Shown one piece after another: positions 25,363 to 33,378 of a stretch of DNA of 64,000 nt. Source of the stretch: Myxococcales bacterium (lineage in GTDB: Bacteria; Myxococcota_A; Polyangia; GCA-2747355); contig JAGQIK010000192.1 in assembly GCA_020431405.1 (NCBI GenBank), positions 24,957 to 88,956 on the forward strand. Reading direction: 5' to 3'. Positions within the stretch are counted from its first letter, which is position 1. Each line of letters begins with the position of its first letter. The translations under genes and the position numbers were made by a program. The notes under the pieces were generated by a model that saw only the letters and a list, made by a program, of their open reading frames with translations, was not told the DNA's origin and searched no databases.

Positions 25363-27661
25363 GCCGCTTAGAGAGTTCCTTCGCGGCCCTGGGCGTTGGT
25401 ACGACCTTCCCGAAATCGCGAAAGCTGCGCCGGTCGCCTTTGTCGAGGCGATGCTCGATCAGCTCGTATCGCTGGCGAGCCCGTTCGCCTCGACGTACAG
25501 CACCCGAGATCGCAAGTACCGCGCGTGTTTCGAGCTGGATCAGGAACTGGATGACGAGAACGCACTCGGGTCGGACTTCGTCGTTGCGTTCGTACGAGCG
25601 TTCGATCAGCTGGCGACAGCGCATCACGAACACTTCAAGGAGGCACTCGGTCGGTATCTCGACGTAGACCTGATGCTGTTGCACCGAATTTTCGCGCGCT
25701 GTCTCACGGCGAACATCGCGAACTACGCAGCTGATGCCGTTCGGTACGTTCTGGGAGACGAACGACGGCTCGCTCTTGGCTATCACGGTGATCAAGAGGA
25801 CTCGATCGTTCTGATCTCGGCACTGGCAGAACATCTAGACGCCGAGACGCATCGGCAACTCGAAGACTACATCACGGGCTGGAGGGGCTCGTGGTCGCCA
25901 CCAGCGGACGCCGAGCCACGTACGCGACTGAGGGCTGCGCGCGCAGGTCGTTTGGAGCGCCTTCGTTTGCTGATGAGCTGCAACCAGGAGCTTCTTAGCG
26001 ACGCTGGGCGTCGCGAAGTTTGCTCTGGTCAAAGGGCGTTCGCAGAACACGATCTAAGCGCTGACCGCTGGTCGCCAGAGATGCGCGAGATCAAGTCGTC
26101 CATGACGACGCAGCAGATGTTGAACGCGGACACGGATCACATCCTTCGACTGTTCGACCGCTTGCGCGGTCGCATCGTCGCGCGTCCAGCACCATGGCAC
26201 GCCGACGGAATGCTCGAACACGCCGCGCGACAGTTGCAGGAGGTCGCGAAGGCCGATGCAGCGAAGGGTCTACGCGTGTTGTGGGGTCTGTCGCAGGAGG
26301 ACCTGGAGATTGCAGCCGGCGGCATCTTAGAGGGCCTCGCCGAGGGGCAACTACCTCCCGACCAAATCGTAGGCATCGTCAGGGAGCTTGAGCAACGAGG
26401 GCTTCGTTCGCGCGAGTACCGCCATGGCGTAGCGCGCACCGTGGAGGTTTCTGCGATCTCCTCAGAGCAGCGTGACGAGATGGTCGGGTTGATCAGCGGC
26501 TGGCTTGAACCCGCGGCTTCGGAGGGTGATGGGAGAGTTTGGGGAATGCGCCCAGAGGGAGAGGCAGAGCCAGACAACGTGCAGTCGGTGCTCTGGCAGT
26601 CGGTCTCCTTCGCGCGACCGGGGGGGAACTACCCCCTCTTGCACTCGATCACTTCGATGCTGTTGAACGTTGAGCCCGTGAGCAAGGGCAGATGGGTCGA
26701 CCTTCTAGCGACACATCTTGCGCGAGACGAGGACCCGCAAGTCTGGAGCGTGCTGCTTTGGGACAACATTGGAAACCTGATCGACGCAGGAGCAGATCGC
26801 GCGAGTGCGTTTCTGCGCGATCTCTTTCAGCGTCACCCTGGCGTGCCGAATACGACTCAGACGCTGGTTCTTGCGGGTCGCGTGCAGCGTCACCTGGATC
26901 GCGCGCTTACCCAGTGGTGGCTTGAGACGCTGATGGCGTCGAATGAGCCGCAGGTCGCGCAGGCTGCGGGTGAGATTCTCGTCGTTCGGCATGCCTCTCT
27001 GTCGGATGCCGAGTGGACTACAGCGCAGATCGAGTCGGTTCTTGGAACCGAACCCAAGGACGACGTTGAGCGGCACGTGAAGCTGGGTGTCGCCCTCGGG
27101 CTCGGGGAGATGTGGGGATACGATTCCAATCGCGCGCAGGCCACTGACATGCTGTTGCGCCTCATTCCAAGCGCGGGTCCGCTTGCGCAGGCCGGCGTTC
27201 TGCGTGCCTTCGCTCGCTCGGGGCCGCTCAGTCTGGACGACTACGTCCGTCGCCTGATCGACGCCGTGATCGCGCAGCCGGGGATGCTGGCGAATAGCAA
27301 CAGCAGCTTCCTCATCGAGCTGCTTCTGGAGTACGCGCGTCTGGAGCCAGAGCGGCTTTATCGAGCGTGTGCGGCTCTCTTGGACGTCGTTGGAGGTGCG
27401 GTGGGCGACATTCGCTCTGCGCACAGCTTTGCTGCCAGCTACATAGTCGACGCGGCAGCAGCACTACACCAGATCGATGAGGAGAATCGCGCCCGCGCCG
27501 TTGACCTGATCGAGCGAATGACAGCGCTCGGTGTCGAGGAGGCGTCGGACTTCCTTCGGTCGTTCGACGGAACACGCGACGCCAAGCCGCGAAGTCCAAC
27601 GCCGAGGCGTCGTCGGCGGCGGCGCCATCGACGCCCGCGCGCGGTGCGGCGTTCACGATGA
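25346..27661 (+). CDS. Large helical-repeat protein paired with the STAND NTPase
   Basis: This gene encodes 771 residues from one of three consecutive ATG codons at 25346, 25349 and 25352, overlapping the STAND gene. The protein is made of amphipathic helices throughout, like HEAT/ARM or TPR solenoids, with no enzymatic motif. The last ~25 residues are Arg-rich and lie just before the overlap with the next gene. In Avs-type proteins a long C-terminal solenoid recognises the phage trigger; here a separate solenoid is encoded next to the STAND gene, so it may be the sensor or scaffold subunit. That role is inferred from context. Confidence 0.7.
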   Translation: MMMNTKPLREFLRGPGRWYDLPEIAKAAPVAFVEAMLDQLVSLASPFASTYSTRDRKYRACFELDQELDDENALGSDFVVAFVRAFDQLATAHHEHFKEALGRYLDVDLMLLHRIFARCLTANIANYAADAVRYVLGDERRLALGYHGDQEDSIVLISALAEHLDAETHRQLEDYITGWRGSWSPPADAEPRTRLRAARAGRLERLRLLMSCNQELLSDAGRREVCSGQRAFAEHDLSADRWSPEMREIKSSMTTQQMLNADTDHILRLFDRLRGRIVARPAPWHADGMLEHAARQLQEVAKADAAKGLRVLWGLSQEDLEIAAGGILEGLAEGQLPPDQIVGIVRELEQRGLRSREYRHGVARTVEVSAISSEQRDEMVGLISGWLEPAASEGDGRVWGMRPEGEAEPDNVQSVLWQSVSFARPGGNYPLLHSITSMLLNVEPVSKGRWVDLLATHLARDEDPQVWSVLLWDNIGNLIDAGADRASAFLRDLFQRHPGVPNTTQTLVLAGRVQRHLDRALTQWWLETLMASNEPQVAQAAGEILVVRHASLSDAEWTTAQIESVLGTEPKDDVERHVKLGVALGLGEMWGYDSNRAQATDMLLRLIPSAGPLAQAGVLRAFARSGPLSLDDYVRRLIDAVIAQPGMLANSNSSFLIELLLEYARLEPERLYRACAALLDVVGGAVGDIRSAHSFAASYIVDAAAALHQIDEENRARAVDLIERMTALGVEEASDFLRSFDGTRDAKPRSPTPRRRRRRRHRRPRAVRRSR

Positions 27662-28446
27662 GCAAGTCGGCAAGCACCCACGAACGGGTAGTTGCAGTGG
27701 TGGGAGAGATCGACGGTCTGCTCGACGAGATCCGCGGGCGAGCCCACTGGGTGATGCACGTCAGCCGGTTGCAACAAGAGCTTGATGAAGTGGGCACGCT
27801 CCAACGGGCCATGGCACAGGAAGCGGACTTGTCCGACGAGATGGCGTTGGACGGGAGCGAGCTTGTTGGAGTGCCGCTCGACGCGACGTGCGGCCTCCTG
27901 CAGGGAGTGGTCGAGCTACTTTCGCGCGCGACCGACGAGTTGAATCAGATGTGCGGCAAGCATCAGGCGACGGCCAAGCAAATGGCAACGGTGTTGCTCA
28001 CGCGACGGCTGCAGCGCTTGTACCGAGTGATCCACGATCGAGCAGAGGGCGTGTCGCCCGCAGACTTCGAGCGAAGCGCTTCGGACGGCGAGACCCAGGC
28101 TGAGCTATCGCGCTGGCGTGTGCAGCTGCTTTCGGATGGAGAGGGTAGACTGCGGCCGGCATTCCGAGCGGCCTTCGACGTCGATGATGATGATGAAGAG
28201 GACGCCAAGCAGATTCTGGCGAGAGTCGAACGCCTCGTCGACGAGGCCCTGGCGCCGCAAACCGCCAAGCTGATGGCGAAGGGCGCAGCGCCGAAGCGCG
28301 GGAAAGGGCCTCGGGATGGCGGGCCGCTTGGGCTGGCCTGTTGGGTGGTCGGGCCGTGGGTCGGCCTGAGCGAGACCTACGTTCGTCGACTCTGCCAGCA
28401 ACTGCAGCCGCCCAAGCACGCCCGCGGAGCAGCAGATCCCCGTTGA
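27658..28446 (+). CDS. Coiled-coil protein, last gene of the CHAT/STAND operon
   Basis: This 262-residue protein overlaps the preceding stop (ATGA). Residues ~5-110 are helical with heptad-like spacing, and DVDDDDEEDAK is an acidic linker near ~170-180. The C-terminal ~50 residues contain Gly/Trp-rich and SETYVRRLCQQLQ segments that might be a small HTH. No family is recognised. Translational coupling to the solenoid gene and the hairpin after its stop show that it closes the operon. Confidence 0.65.
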   Translation: MSKSASTHERVVAVVGEIDGLLDEIRGRAHWVMHVSRLQQELDEVGTLQRAMAQEADLSDEMALDGSELVGVPLDATCGLLQGVVELLSRATDELNQMCGKHQATAKQMATVLLTRRLQRLYRVIHDRAEGVSPADFERSASDGETQAELSRWRVQLLSDGEGRLRPAFRAAFDVDDDDEEDAKQILARVERLVDEALAPQTAKLMAKGAAPKRGKGPRDGGPLGLACWVVGPWVGLSETYVRRLCQQLQPPKHARGAADPR

Positions 28447-28456
28447 TTTCGCCGTT

Positions 28457-28486
28457 GTGACCTTGGAACGGCGTTCAGAAGGTCAC
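28457..28486 (+). terminator. Hairpin after the CHAT/STAND operon
   Basis: Arms gtgacctt and aaggtcac pair perfectly, and an inner gaac/gttc adds to the stem. It lies 10 nt past the stop of the last operon gene. There is no long T-run, so it may be an attenuated or Rho-assisted terminator. Confidence 0.5.
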
Positions 28487-28543
28487 GAGCTTGCTTACTC
28501 CGACGCATTGATCCTGCGCAATCGATAGGCCATTCCTTCGAGT

Positions 28544-28777
28544 GTGTTCGATGCGACGACCCTCAAGGCGATTCTGGTGATGAACGGCAAGTCCATTGCC
28601 GACTTCGCGGCGATGGCCGGCATCAGTGCCAACACCCTGCGGTTGGTGCTGCGCGGCTACGCGGCCTCGGGAGCGACGCGACGGAAGCTGATGGTCGCCT
28701 ATGAGTCGCTGCAACTGCACGGGCTCGACGCGCTGAGCCCGGCTGCCCACGAGTCCATGCAGCCCGACACGGGTTGA
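28544..28777 (+). CDS. Small helix-turn-helix protein
   Basis: This gene encodes 77 residues from a GTG. Residues ~10-45 (KSIADFAAMAGISANTLRLVLRG) form a Cro/C1-type HTH with the expected A-x-x-A-G-I-S turn. It is located between the CHAT/STAND operon and the integrase, the place where excisionase or integrase regulators usually sit. Its role as a regulator of excision or of the operon is inferred. Confidence 0.7.
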   Translation: MFDATTLKAILVMNGKSIADFAAMAGISANTLRLVLRGYAASGATRRKLMVAYESLQLHGLDALSPAAHESMQPDTG

Positions 28778-28870
28778 GCACCGTCACGGTTCCCGACCAA
28801 GTCCACCAGGAAACGCGCCTGAGCGCTTCAGCGCTGCTGGAGACGTGCGCAAGTTCGTCAGGAGCGATCG

Positions 28871-29149
28871 ATGACCGATGAGGCAGCACAGCGGCTCAGT
28901 GCCGCACTGGAGAGGCTGAGCACGGTCGCCGAGAAGCTCCATGCTACCTTGGCCGCCGGTAGCGCTTCGCCGAGGCCATGGAGTGATCAATGCCAAGGCG
29001 AAAGCTCGGACCTCGCGTCGTCGGGGTCTACCCAAGGGGCAGACGATGGCGAGTCGTCTTTGTTTCGGAAGATGGACAGAGAGAGGAGGAGACGTTCGAG
29101 GATGAGGGCCGAGCGCACCGGCGCGCGGCGTGGCTCGAAGAGCACCTGA
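28871..29149 (+). CDS. Doubtful small ORF overlapping the integrase
   Basis: An ATG at 28871 opens a 92-codon frame whose first ~30 residues (a Glu/Ala/Leu helix) look protein-like. The frame then overlaps the integrase gene by 160 nt, where it reads like a shadow of that gene. A short real protein that ends by overlap is possible but not shown. Confidence 0.3.
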   Translation: MTDEAAQRLSAALERLSTVAEKLHATLAAGSASPRPWSDQCQGESSDLASSGSTQGADDGESSLFRKMDRERRRRSRMRAERTGARRGSKST

Positions 29150-30012
29150 GGGTGCCGCTGGAACTCGAAGAGGCCATCGAGCGCTATAAGCAGGAACTGA
29201 CAAGTCGGGGAAACCGTAGCCACTCGATCGACAAGACGATCTCTCGGCTCGGTTACCTGCTCGGTGAATGCCCGCTGGAACAACTCGACCTGCAGGAGAT
29301 GTACGACCGGCGGAGGGAGGTTGTCGCGGCCGACTCGCATCGTCGCGAGTTGTCCGAGGCGAAGAGCTTTCTCCGGTGGTGCGTCAGCAAAGGCTGGCTT
29401 CCAAAGGCAGCCCTTGCCGAGATCAACAAGGTCAAGCCCAAGGGCAAGAAGAGGGCCGGCCCGGCAAGCAAACCCCAGCTGCGAATTGACGAGGCGCGCC
29501 TGTGGATGGACGAAGCGCTGAGGCTTGCGCGAGCGGGGAACGAGGGCGGCCTCGGACCATTGCTCACCCTGCTTCTGGCGCTGCGCAAAGGCGAGGTGCA
29601 AGGTCTTCGGCGCCGAGATGTCGACGACAACGGACGGCTGCTCTGGGTCGATGGCACCAAGTCGGAAAACGCGAGGCGCACGATCGAGGTGCCCGACGTG
29701 TTGAGACCTCTGCTTTGCGAGCAAGCCGAACGCGTCGAAGGACCGTCGCTGTGGATACACACGGGCACGAACTGGATCTACAACTGGACCCGTCGTATCT
29801 GCGAGCGAGCTGGCGTTCCATCTGTGTGCCCGCAATCGATGAGGGGCCTGCAGTCAAGCCTCGCGCGTGGCGCCGGCGTCACGGGGCACGCTGTGGCAGC
29901 GCAGCTCGGTCATGGGTCGGTCGAGATGCATGAGCAGGCGTATGCCGACCCGGCTGCTGTGGAGGCGGGGCAACGTCAGGTCGCGCTCAAGGTGCTGCAG
30001 GGCGGCAAGTAG
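28990..30012 (+). CDS. int: Tyrosine recombinase (island integrase)
   Basis: This protein has 340 residues. The N-terminus (~8-50) looks like an arm-binding domain, ~55-140 is the core-binding SAM-like domain, and ~165-335 is the catalytic domain. Visible active-site residues are Arg199 (LRKGE), Lys224 (DGTKSEN), Arg285 in box II, His308 (LGHGS) and the nucleophile Tyr318 (EQAYAD). Box II reads PQSMRG, so its usual His is Gln. The gene ends 76 bp from the tRNA-Pro 3' end, as in tRNA-targeting islands, and should catalyse integration and excision between the 20-bp repeats. Confidence 0.9.
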   Translation: MPRRKLGPRVVGVYPRGRRWRVVFVSEDGQREEETFEDEGRAHRRAAWLEEHLRVPLELEEAIERYKQELTSRGNRSHSIDKTISRLGYLLGECPLEQLDLQEMYDRRREVVAADSHRRELSEAKSFLRWCVSKGWLPKAALAEINKVKPKGKKRAGPASKPQLRIDEARLWMDEALRLARAGNEGGLGPLLTLLLALRKGEVQGLRRRDVDDNGRLLWVDGTKSENARRTIEVPDVLRPLLCEQAERVEGPSLWIHTGTNWIYNWTRRICERAGVPSVCPQSMRGLQSSLARGAGVTGHAVAAQLGHGSVEMHEQAYADPAAVEAGQRQVALKVLQGGK

Positions 30013-30088
30013 CCAACGTTTCGTTGGCGAATCGTTGGCGAGCAGCTGGTTGGCTCGCCGAAGATGTGGAAAAGACAGGCTGTAGGGA

Positions 30089-30108
30089 TCGGGGTGAGAG
30101 GATTTGAA
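30089..30108. repeat. attR-like repeat within tRNA-Pro 3' end
   Basis: This is the second copy of tcggggtgagaggatttgaa, identical over 20 bp to 2542-2561. It covers the tRNA discriminator, the acceptor 3' strand and part of the T arm. Confidence 0.65.
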
Positions 30109-30162
30109 CCTCCGGCATCCTGCTCCCAAAGCAGGCGCGCTACCAGGCTGCGCTACACCCCG
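30089..30162 (-). tRNA. tRNA-Pro(TGG)
   Basis: This 74-nt cloverleaf has acceptor strands cggggtg/caccccg and discriminator A. The anticodon loop is tttggga (anticodon TGG) between cctgc and gcagg, and the T arm contains GGTTCAAATCC. No CCA is encoded. Its 3' end forms the right attachment site of the island. Confidence 0.95.
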
Positions 30163-30251
30163 AAACGGCGCCGATTATGACACCCTCGTCGCCTGGGGCA
30201 AGGGCGTCGCTTCTCTGGACTCGCCCGAGCGCGGCTGAGACACTGCGCATC

Positions 30252-31121
30252 GTGACTCGACGCTTGCTCATCGTCGCGGTGGTCAGCTTAAGCTGGCTGC
30301 TGGCCGCGGCGCCTGTCGAGGCGCGACCCTACCGCTTGCTCGTCGCGCGCTCGCCGGCGTCCACGGGCGCGGGAAATCTCGAGATCGGCGCGCGCTATCA
30401 GGGGCTCTATCTCGGCAACGGGCGCGACGCCACGGCGGGGCTCGCCGCCATCGATCCGGGCAATCTGCACCAGATCAGCGCCTCGGTGCGCTGGGGCATC
30501 ATCTCGCAGCTCGAGCTCGGCTTCGAGCTGTCGGGGGTCATCTTTCACAACCCAGCCAGCGGCGAGACCGAGGGCGCCTTCGGCGACATCATCGCCACGC
30601 TGCAGGGGCGGATCCTGTCGCTCAAGCGCCACCGGCTCGGCCTCTTCGTCGGCTTCGCCTTCCCCACCGGGCCCTCCGATGTCGACGCGCTGCCGCCCTT
30701 CTGGGCCGACGGCACCTTCGACGTCACGGCGCTGCTGCTCTACGAGCTCGCCCCCACGCGCCGATTTCGGCTCGTGCTCAACGCCGGCTACAACCACAAC
30801 GGCAAGCGCGACCGCGGCGACACGCTGCCCAGCTTCGATGTGCCCGACGCCTTCATCTGGGACATCGGCGCGGCGGTTCACTTCGGCCGTCGCGTGCTGG
30901 CTTTCGCCGAGCTGAGCGGGCGGCACTACTTTCGCGCCGACGTGACGCCGGTCTGGGTCGACAACGCCCACATCGTCGAGCTGCGGCCCAGCCTACGCGT
31001 CGAGACCATCCCCCGGCTGGTGCTCGAGGTCGGCTTCGGCATCGCGCTGACCCCCGCGGCACACGATATGTACATCCTGCGCGCCCTCGTCGGCATGACC
31101 TACGAGTTTTCGATCTACTGA
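30252..31121 (+). CDS. Predicted outer-membrane beta-barrel protein
   Basis: The GTG at 30252 gives 289 residues with a clear signal peptide ending near ...AAAPVEA. The mature part alternates hydrophobic and polar residues with many aromatic strand ends (for example LEIGARYQGLYLG, LELGFELSGVIF, LGLFVGFAFPTG) and ends in YEFSIY, typical of a barrel whose last strand finishes with an aromatic residue. No transport substrate can be assigned. It is the first chromosomal gene right of the island. Confidence 0.75.
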   Translation: MTRRLLIVAVVSLSWLLAAAPVEARPYRLLVARSPASTGAGNLEIGARYQGLYLGNGRDATAGLAAIDPGNLHQISASVRWGIISQLELGFELSGVIFHNPASGETEGAFGDIIATLQGRILSLKRHRLGLFVGFAFPTGPSDVDALPPFWADGTFDVTALLLYELAPTRRFRLVLNAGYNHNGKRDRGDTLPSFDVPDAFIWDIGAAVHFGRRVLAFAELSGRHYFRADVTPVWVDNAHIVELRPSLRVETIPRLVLEVGFGIALTPAAHDMYILRALVGMTYEFSIY

Positions 31122-31223
31122 CGCGGGCTTGACGGCGCCGACGCCGGCGCTAAGACGGCTTGAACGGCGAAAATGAACGTGCTAGATAGCGGCCGCGGTT
31201 TGCCGTTAGGCAGAACACGACAT

Positions 31224-31297
31224 GCGCCTGTAGCTCAGCCGGATAGAGCATCGGCCTTCTAAGCCGGCGGTCGCAGGTTCGAGTCCTGCCAGGCGTG
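31224..31297 (+). tRNA. tRNA-Arg(TCT)
   Basis: This 74-nt cloverleaf has acceptor strands gcgcctg/caggcgt, D arm AGCTCAGCCGGATAGAGC, anticodon loop cttctaa (TCT) and T arm AGGTTCGAGTCCT. No CCA is encoded. It is 21 nt from tRNA-His, so the two are probably co-transcribed. Confidence 0.95.
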
Positions 31298-31318
31298 TCG
31301 CTCGGGAGAGACAGATAC

Positions 31319-31391
31319 GGTGGGTGTAGCTCAGTGGTAGAGCATCGGATTGTGGTTCCGAGGGCCGTGGGTTCAACCCCCATCACCCACC
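31319..31391 (+). tRNA. tRNA-His(GTG)
   Basis: The acceptor gtgggtg/cacccac has the extra 5' G paired to discriminator C, which is diagnostic of tRNA-His. The anticodon loop is ttgtggt (GTG) and the T arm is GGGTTCAACCCC. Confidence 0.95.
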
Positions 31392-31436
31392 CTCACTTTC
31401 GCCGCTAGCTGCGAAGCTGCGTTATCATTGGCCTCG

Positions 31437-32192
31437 GTGGCCGGACGCACCTTCGACATCGAAGACCTCTCGCAAGTCATTCACCTGCGCTCGCTCGAGC
31501 CGCAGCGTGAAGACTCCCAGGAGGTCGACCCCGACGACCTGTCGCTGCCGCTGGTCCTCGATGATCTGCAGGATCCGGCCGAGTCCGATCCCACCATCGA
31601 GGTCGTCGACTCGCTCACGCGCCAGCGGCGCAAGGTCTACCGCGCCGACGAAGGGCGCTTCTTGCGCTACCGCGTGGGTGTGCTCGGCATCGGTTCGGCC
31701 GTCGAGAGCGTGCACGACGCGCTGCGCGAGCGCCTCTCGGCCGTCAGCGACCTGCTCGTCGAGCGCGTCAACCTGTGGGCCAAGTACGAGGTCGGCCTCT
31801 TTGGCGGCCAGCCGCGCCGCAAGTCGGTGACCAAAGCCGACGCCGAGTTTCTCGCCGATCGCCTCGCCGCCTTTCGCCCCAACTACCTGGTGCTGGTCAA
31901 CGCCGGCCACGTGCGCAATCACTTCGCCGACAAGTCGCCCCAGCAGCTCGCCGTGCTCACGCGCCACATCAACCTCGGCGCGCTCGCCGGCCAGCGGCCC
32001 TACACACTGATCCTGGTGGTCGACCGCCGCATCCCCGACGACGCCTTCGCCGTCTACTGGCGCACCTGCCAGATGATGAACACCTTCCCGGCCGCGATGC
32101 AGTTCACGCCGTCGGAGGTCGATCAGCTCGTCGAGTATGCGCGCCTCGAGGTCGAGCGCTACACTAGCAACCATCTCGTCATCCAAACCTAG
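31437..32192 (+). CDS. Conserved-looking protein of unknown function
   Basis: The GTG at 31437 (or the TTG at 31428) gives about 251 residues. After an acidic N-terminal tail the protein appears globular: RVGVLGIGSAVESVHDALRERL, then FRPNYLVLVNAGHVRNHFADKSP and PYTLILVVDRRIPDDAFAVYW, which look like strand-helix alternation of an alpha/beta fold. No signal peptide or membrane helix is seen, so it is likely cytoplasmic. No family is recognised. Confidence 0.7.
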   Translation: MAGRTFDIEDLSQVIHLRSLEPQREDSQEVDPDDLSLPLVLDDLQDPAESDPTIEVVDSLTRQRRKVYRADEGRFLRYRVGVLGIGSAVESVHDALRERLSAVSDLLVERVNLWAKYEVGLFGGQPRRKSVTKADAEFLADRLAAFRPNYLVLVNAGHVRNHFADKSPQQLAVLTRHINLGALAGQRPYTLILVVDRRIPDDAFAVYWRTCQMMNTFPAAMQFTPSEVDQLVEYARLEVERYTSNHLVIQT

Positions 32193-32199
32193 GCCCAAG

Positions 32200-33366
32200 A
32201 TGATCAACCGCGTCGCGCCGCTGGTGTGCCTCGCGCTGCTGTGCGGGGCCACTGCCTGCAGCGGAGACGCGGTGACGCAGATCGTCGTGTCGGTAGGCAC
32301 CGACATGATCATCCCCGACGAGCTCGACGTGCTGCAGTTTCAGGCCGGCTACGACCAGGTCAACGACGCCGTCGAGATCGAGTGGGAGCTCGACCGAAAC
32401 AAGGTCGGCTACATCGAGCTCCCCGCCACCATCGGCCTGCTGCCCGGCCCCAAGAACGGCAAGCGGCCGGTGCTGCTCACCGCGCGCGCGGTGCGCGAGC
32501 AGAATCAGGTCGTCGTGCGCCAGGCGCGTCTGCCGTTTGCCGAAGGGCGCATCTTGCTGCTCAAGCTCAACCTGCTGCGCCGCTGCATCGGCGTGACGTG
32601 CAGCGAGGACGAGTCGTGCGGCGAGCTCGGCTGCGAGAAGATCGACAAGAACCCCGACCTGCTGCCCAGCTACAGCGCCGACGCCGCCTTCGCCGGCGTC
32701 GCTGACCAGGGCGGCGATCGGCGCGACGTGCCCATCGATCGCCGCGACGCTGGCCCCGACAGCGATGCCAAGCGTGACTTCCCCGTCGAGCAGCTCGACG
32801 GCGGAGACGGTCCGCGCGCGGACGCGGGCGACGGCCCGCCGGCAGACACCACCCGCGACGGCCCGCCAGCAGACACCACCCGCGACGGCCTGCCCGCGGA
32901 CACCACCCGCGATGGCCCCGCGCCCGATACCACCCGCGACGGTCCGCCGTCGCAAGACATCATGTTCGACGCGGCCGACGCCTCCGTCGACACGACGATC
33001 GACACGGGCATGCCCGACTTCGGCGACTCGAGCGTCGACAGCACCATCGACACGGGCATGCCCGACTTCGGCGATTCCAGCGTCGACTTCACGATCGACA
33101 CGGGCATGCCCGACTTCGGCGACTCCAGCGTCGACTTCAGTATCGACACGGGCATGCCTGACATCGGCGACTTCAGCGTCGACATCACCCTCGACGGCCT
33201 CTTCGCGCTCGACGGTCCCAGCATTGGCGATGGCGGCGTGATGAGCGCGCCGCCGCGGCGCGGGCGCGACAACCGCATCGCCAACATCATGCTCGACGGC
33301 CCGCGCCGCGCGCTGATCGAGCGCATCGCCCCGTGGCGCGCGCTGCCGCAGTCCCGCGCGCGCTAG
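32200..33366 (+). CDS. Repeat-bearing Asp-rich lipoprotein
   Basis: This 388-residue protein has lipobox TAC at Cys21 (CGATAC). A ~150-residue N-terminal domain (TQIVVSVGTDMIIPDELDVL...) of the type seen in Myxococcota lipoproteins is followed by a long low-complexity stalk. The stalk has four and a half 9-residue repeats (PPADTTRDG) and then four 16-residue repeats (TIDTGMPDFGDSSVDx). A basic tail ends the protein. The Asp-rich repeats could bind calcium or act as a spacer at the surface; neither is shown. The repeats at DNA level suggest length variation between strains. Confidence 0.75.
   Translation: MINRVAPLVCLALLCGATACSGDAVTQIVVSVGTDMIIPDELDVLQFQAGYDQVNDAVEIEWELDRNKVGYIELPATIGLLPGPKNGKRPVLLTARAVREQNQVVVRQARLPFAEGRILLLKLNLLRRCIGVTCSEDESCGELGCEKIDKNPDLLPSYSADAAFAGVADQGGDRRDVPIDRRDAGPDSDAKRDFPVEQLDGGDGPRADAGDGPPADTTRDGPPADTTRDGLPADTTRDGPAPDTTRDGPPSQDIMFDAADASVDTTIDTGMPDFGDSSVDSTIDTGMPDFGDSSVDFTIDTGMPDFGDSSVDFSIDTGMPDIGDFSVDITLDGLFALDGPSIGDGGVMSAPPRRGRDNRIANIMLDGPRRALIERIAPWRALPQSRAR
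32833..32949 (+). repeat. 27-bp coding tandem repeat
   Basis: Four complete 27-bp units (starts 32833, 32860, 32887, 32914) and a partial fifth encode PPADTTRDG-type peptides in the lipoprotein stalk. Units differ at a few bases, mostly at the Pro-Ala codons. Confidence 0.9.
32995..33186 (+). repeat. 48-bp coding tandem repeat
   Basis: Four 48-bp units (starts 32995, 33043, 33091, 33139) encode the 16-residue peptide TIDTGMPDFGDSSVDx. The fourth unit is the most diverged. Confidence 0.9.
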
Positions 33367-33378
33367 TGCGCTAGTGCG

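Larger units (their letters stand above)
2542..30108. mobile_element. Putative genomic island integrated at tRNA-Pro(TGG)
   Basis: The bounds are set by a 20-bp direct repeat: the tRNA 3' fragment on the left and the intact tRNA on the right. A tyrosine recombinase gene lies 76 bp from the intact tRNA, which is the classical arrangement. Cargo includes a possible replication-initiator-like gene, metal efflux genes, a serine recombinase and the CHAT/STAND operon. Codon use in the island, especially 19-29 kb, appears less extreme in GC than the chromosomal genes right of 30 kb. No conjugation or phage structural genes are seen, so it is probably a mobilisable or defective element. Confidence 0.7.

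Noticed and set aside
29056..29835. A minus-strand gene opposite the integrase
   Set aside because: The integrase has a full set of domains and active-site residues. The antisense frame has no pattern.
32833..33186. Possible CRISPR array
   Set aside because: The repeats are contiguous 27-bp and 48-bp coding units without unique spacers and lie within a lipoprotein frame.
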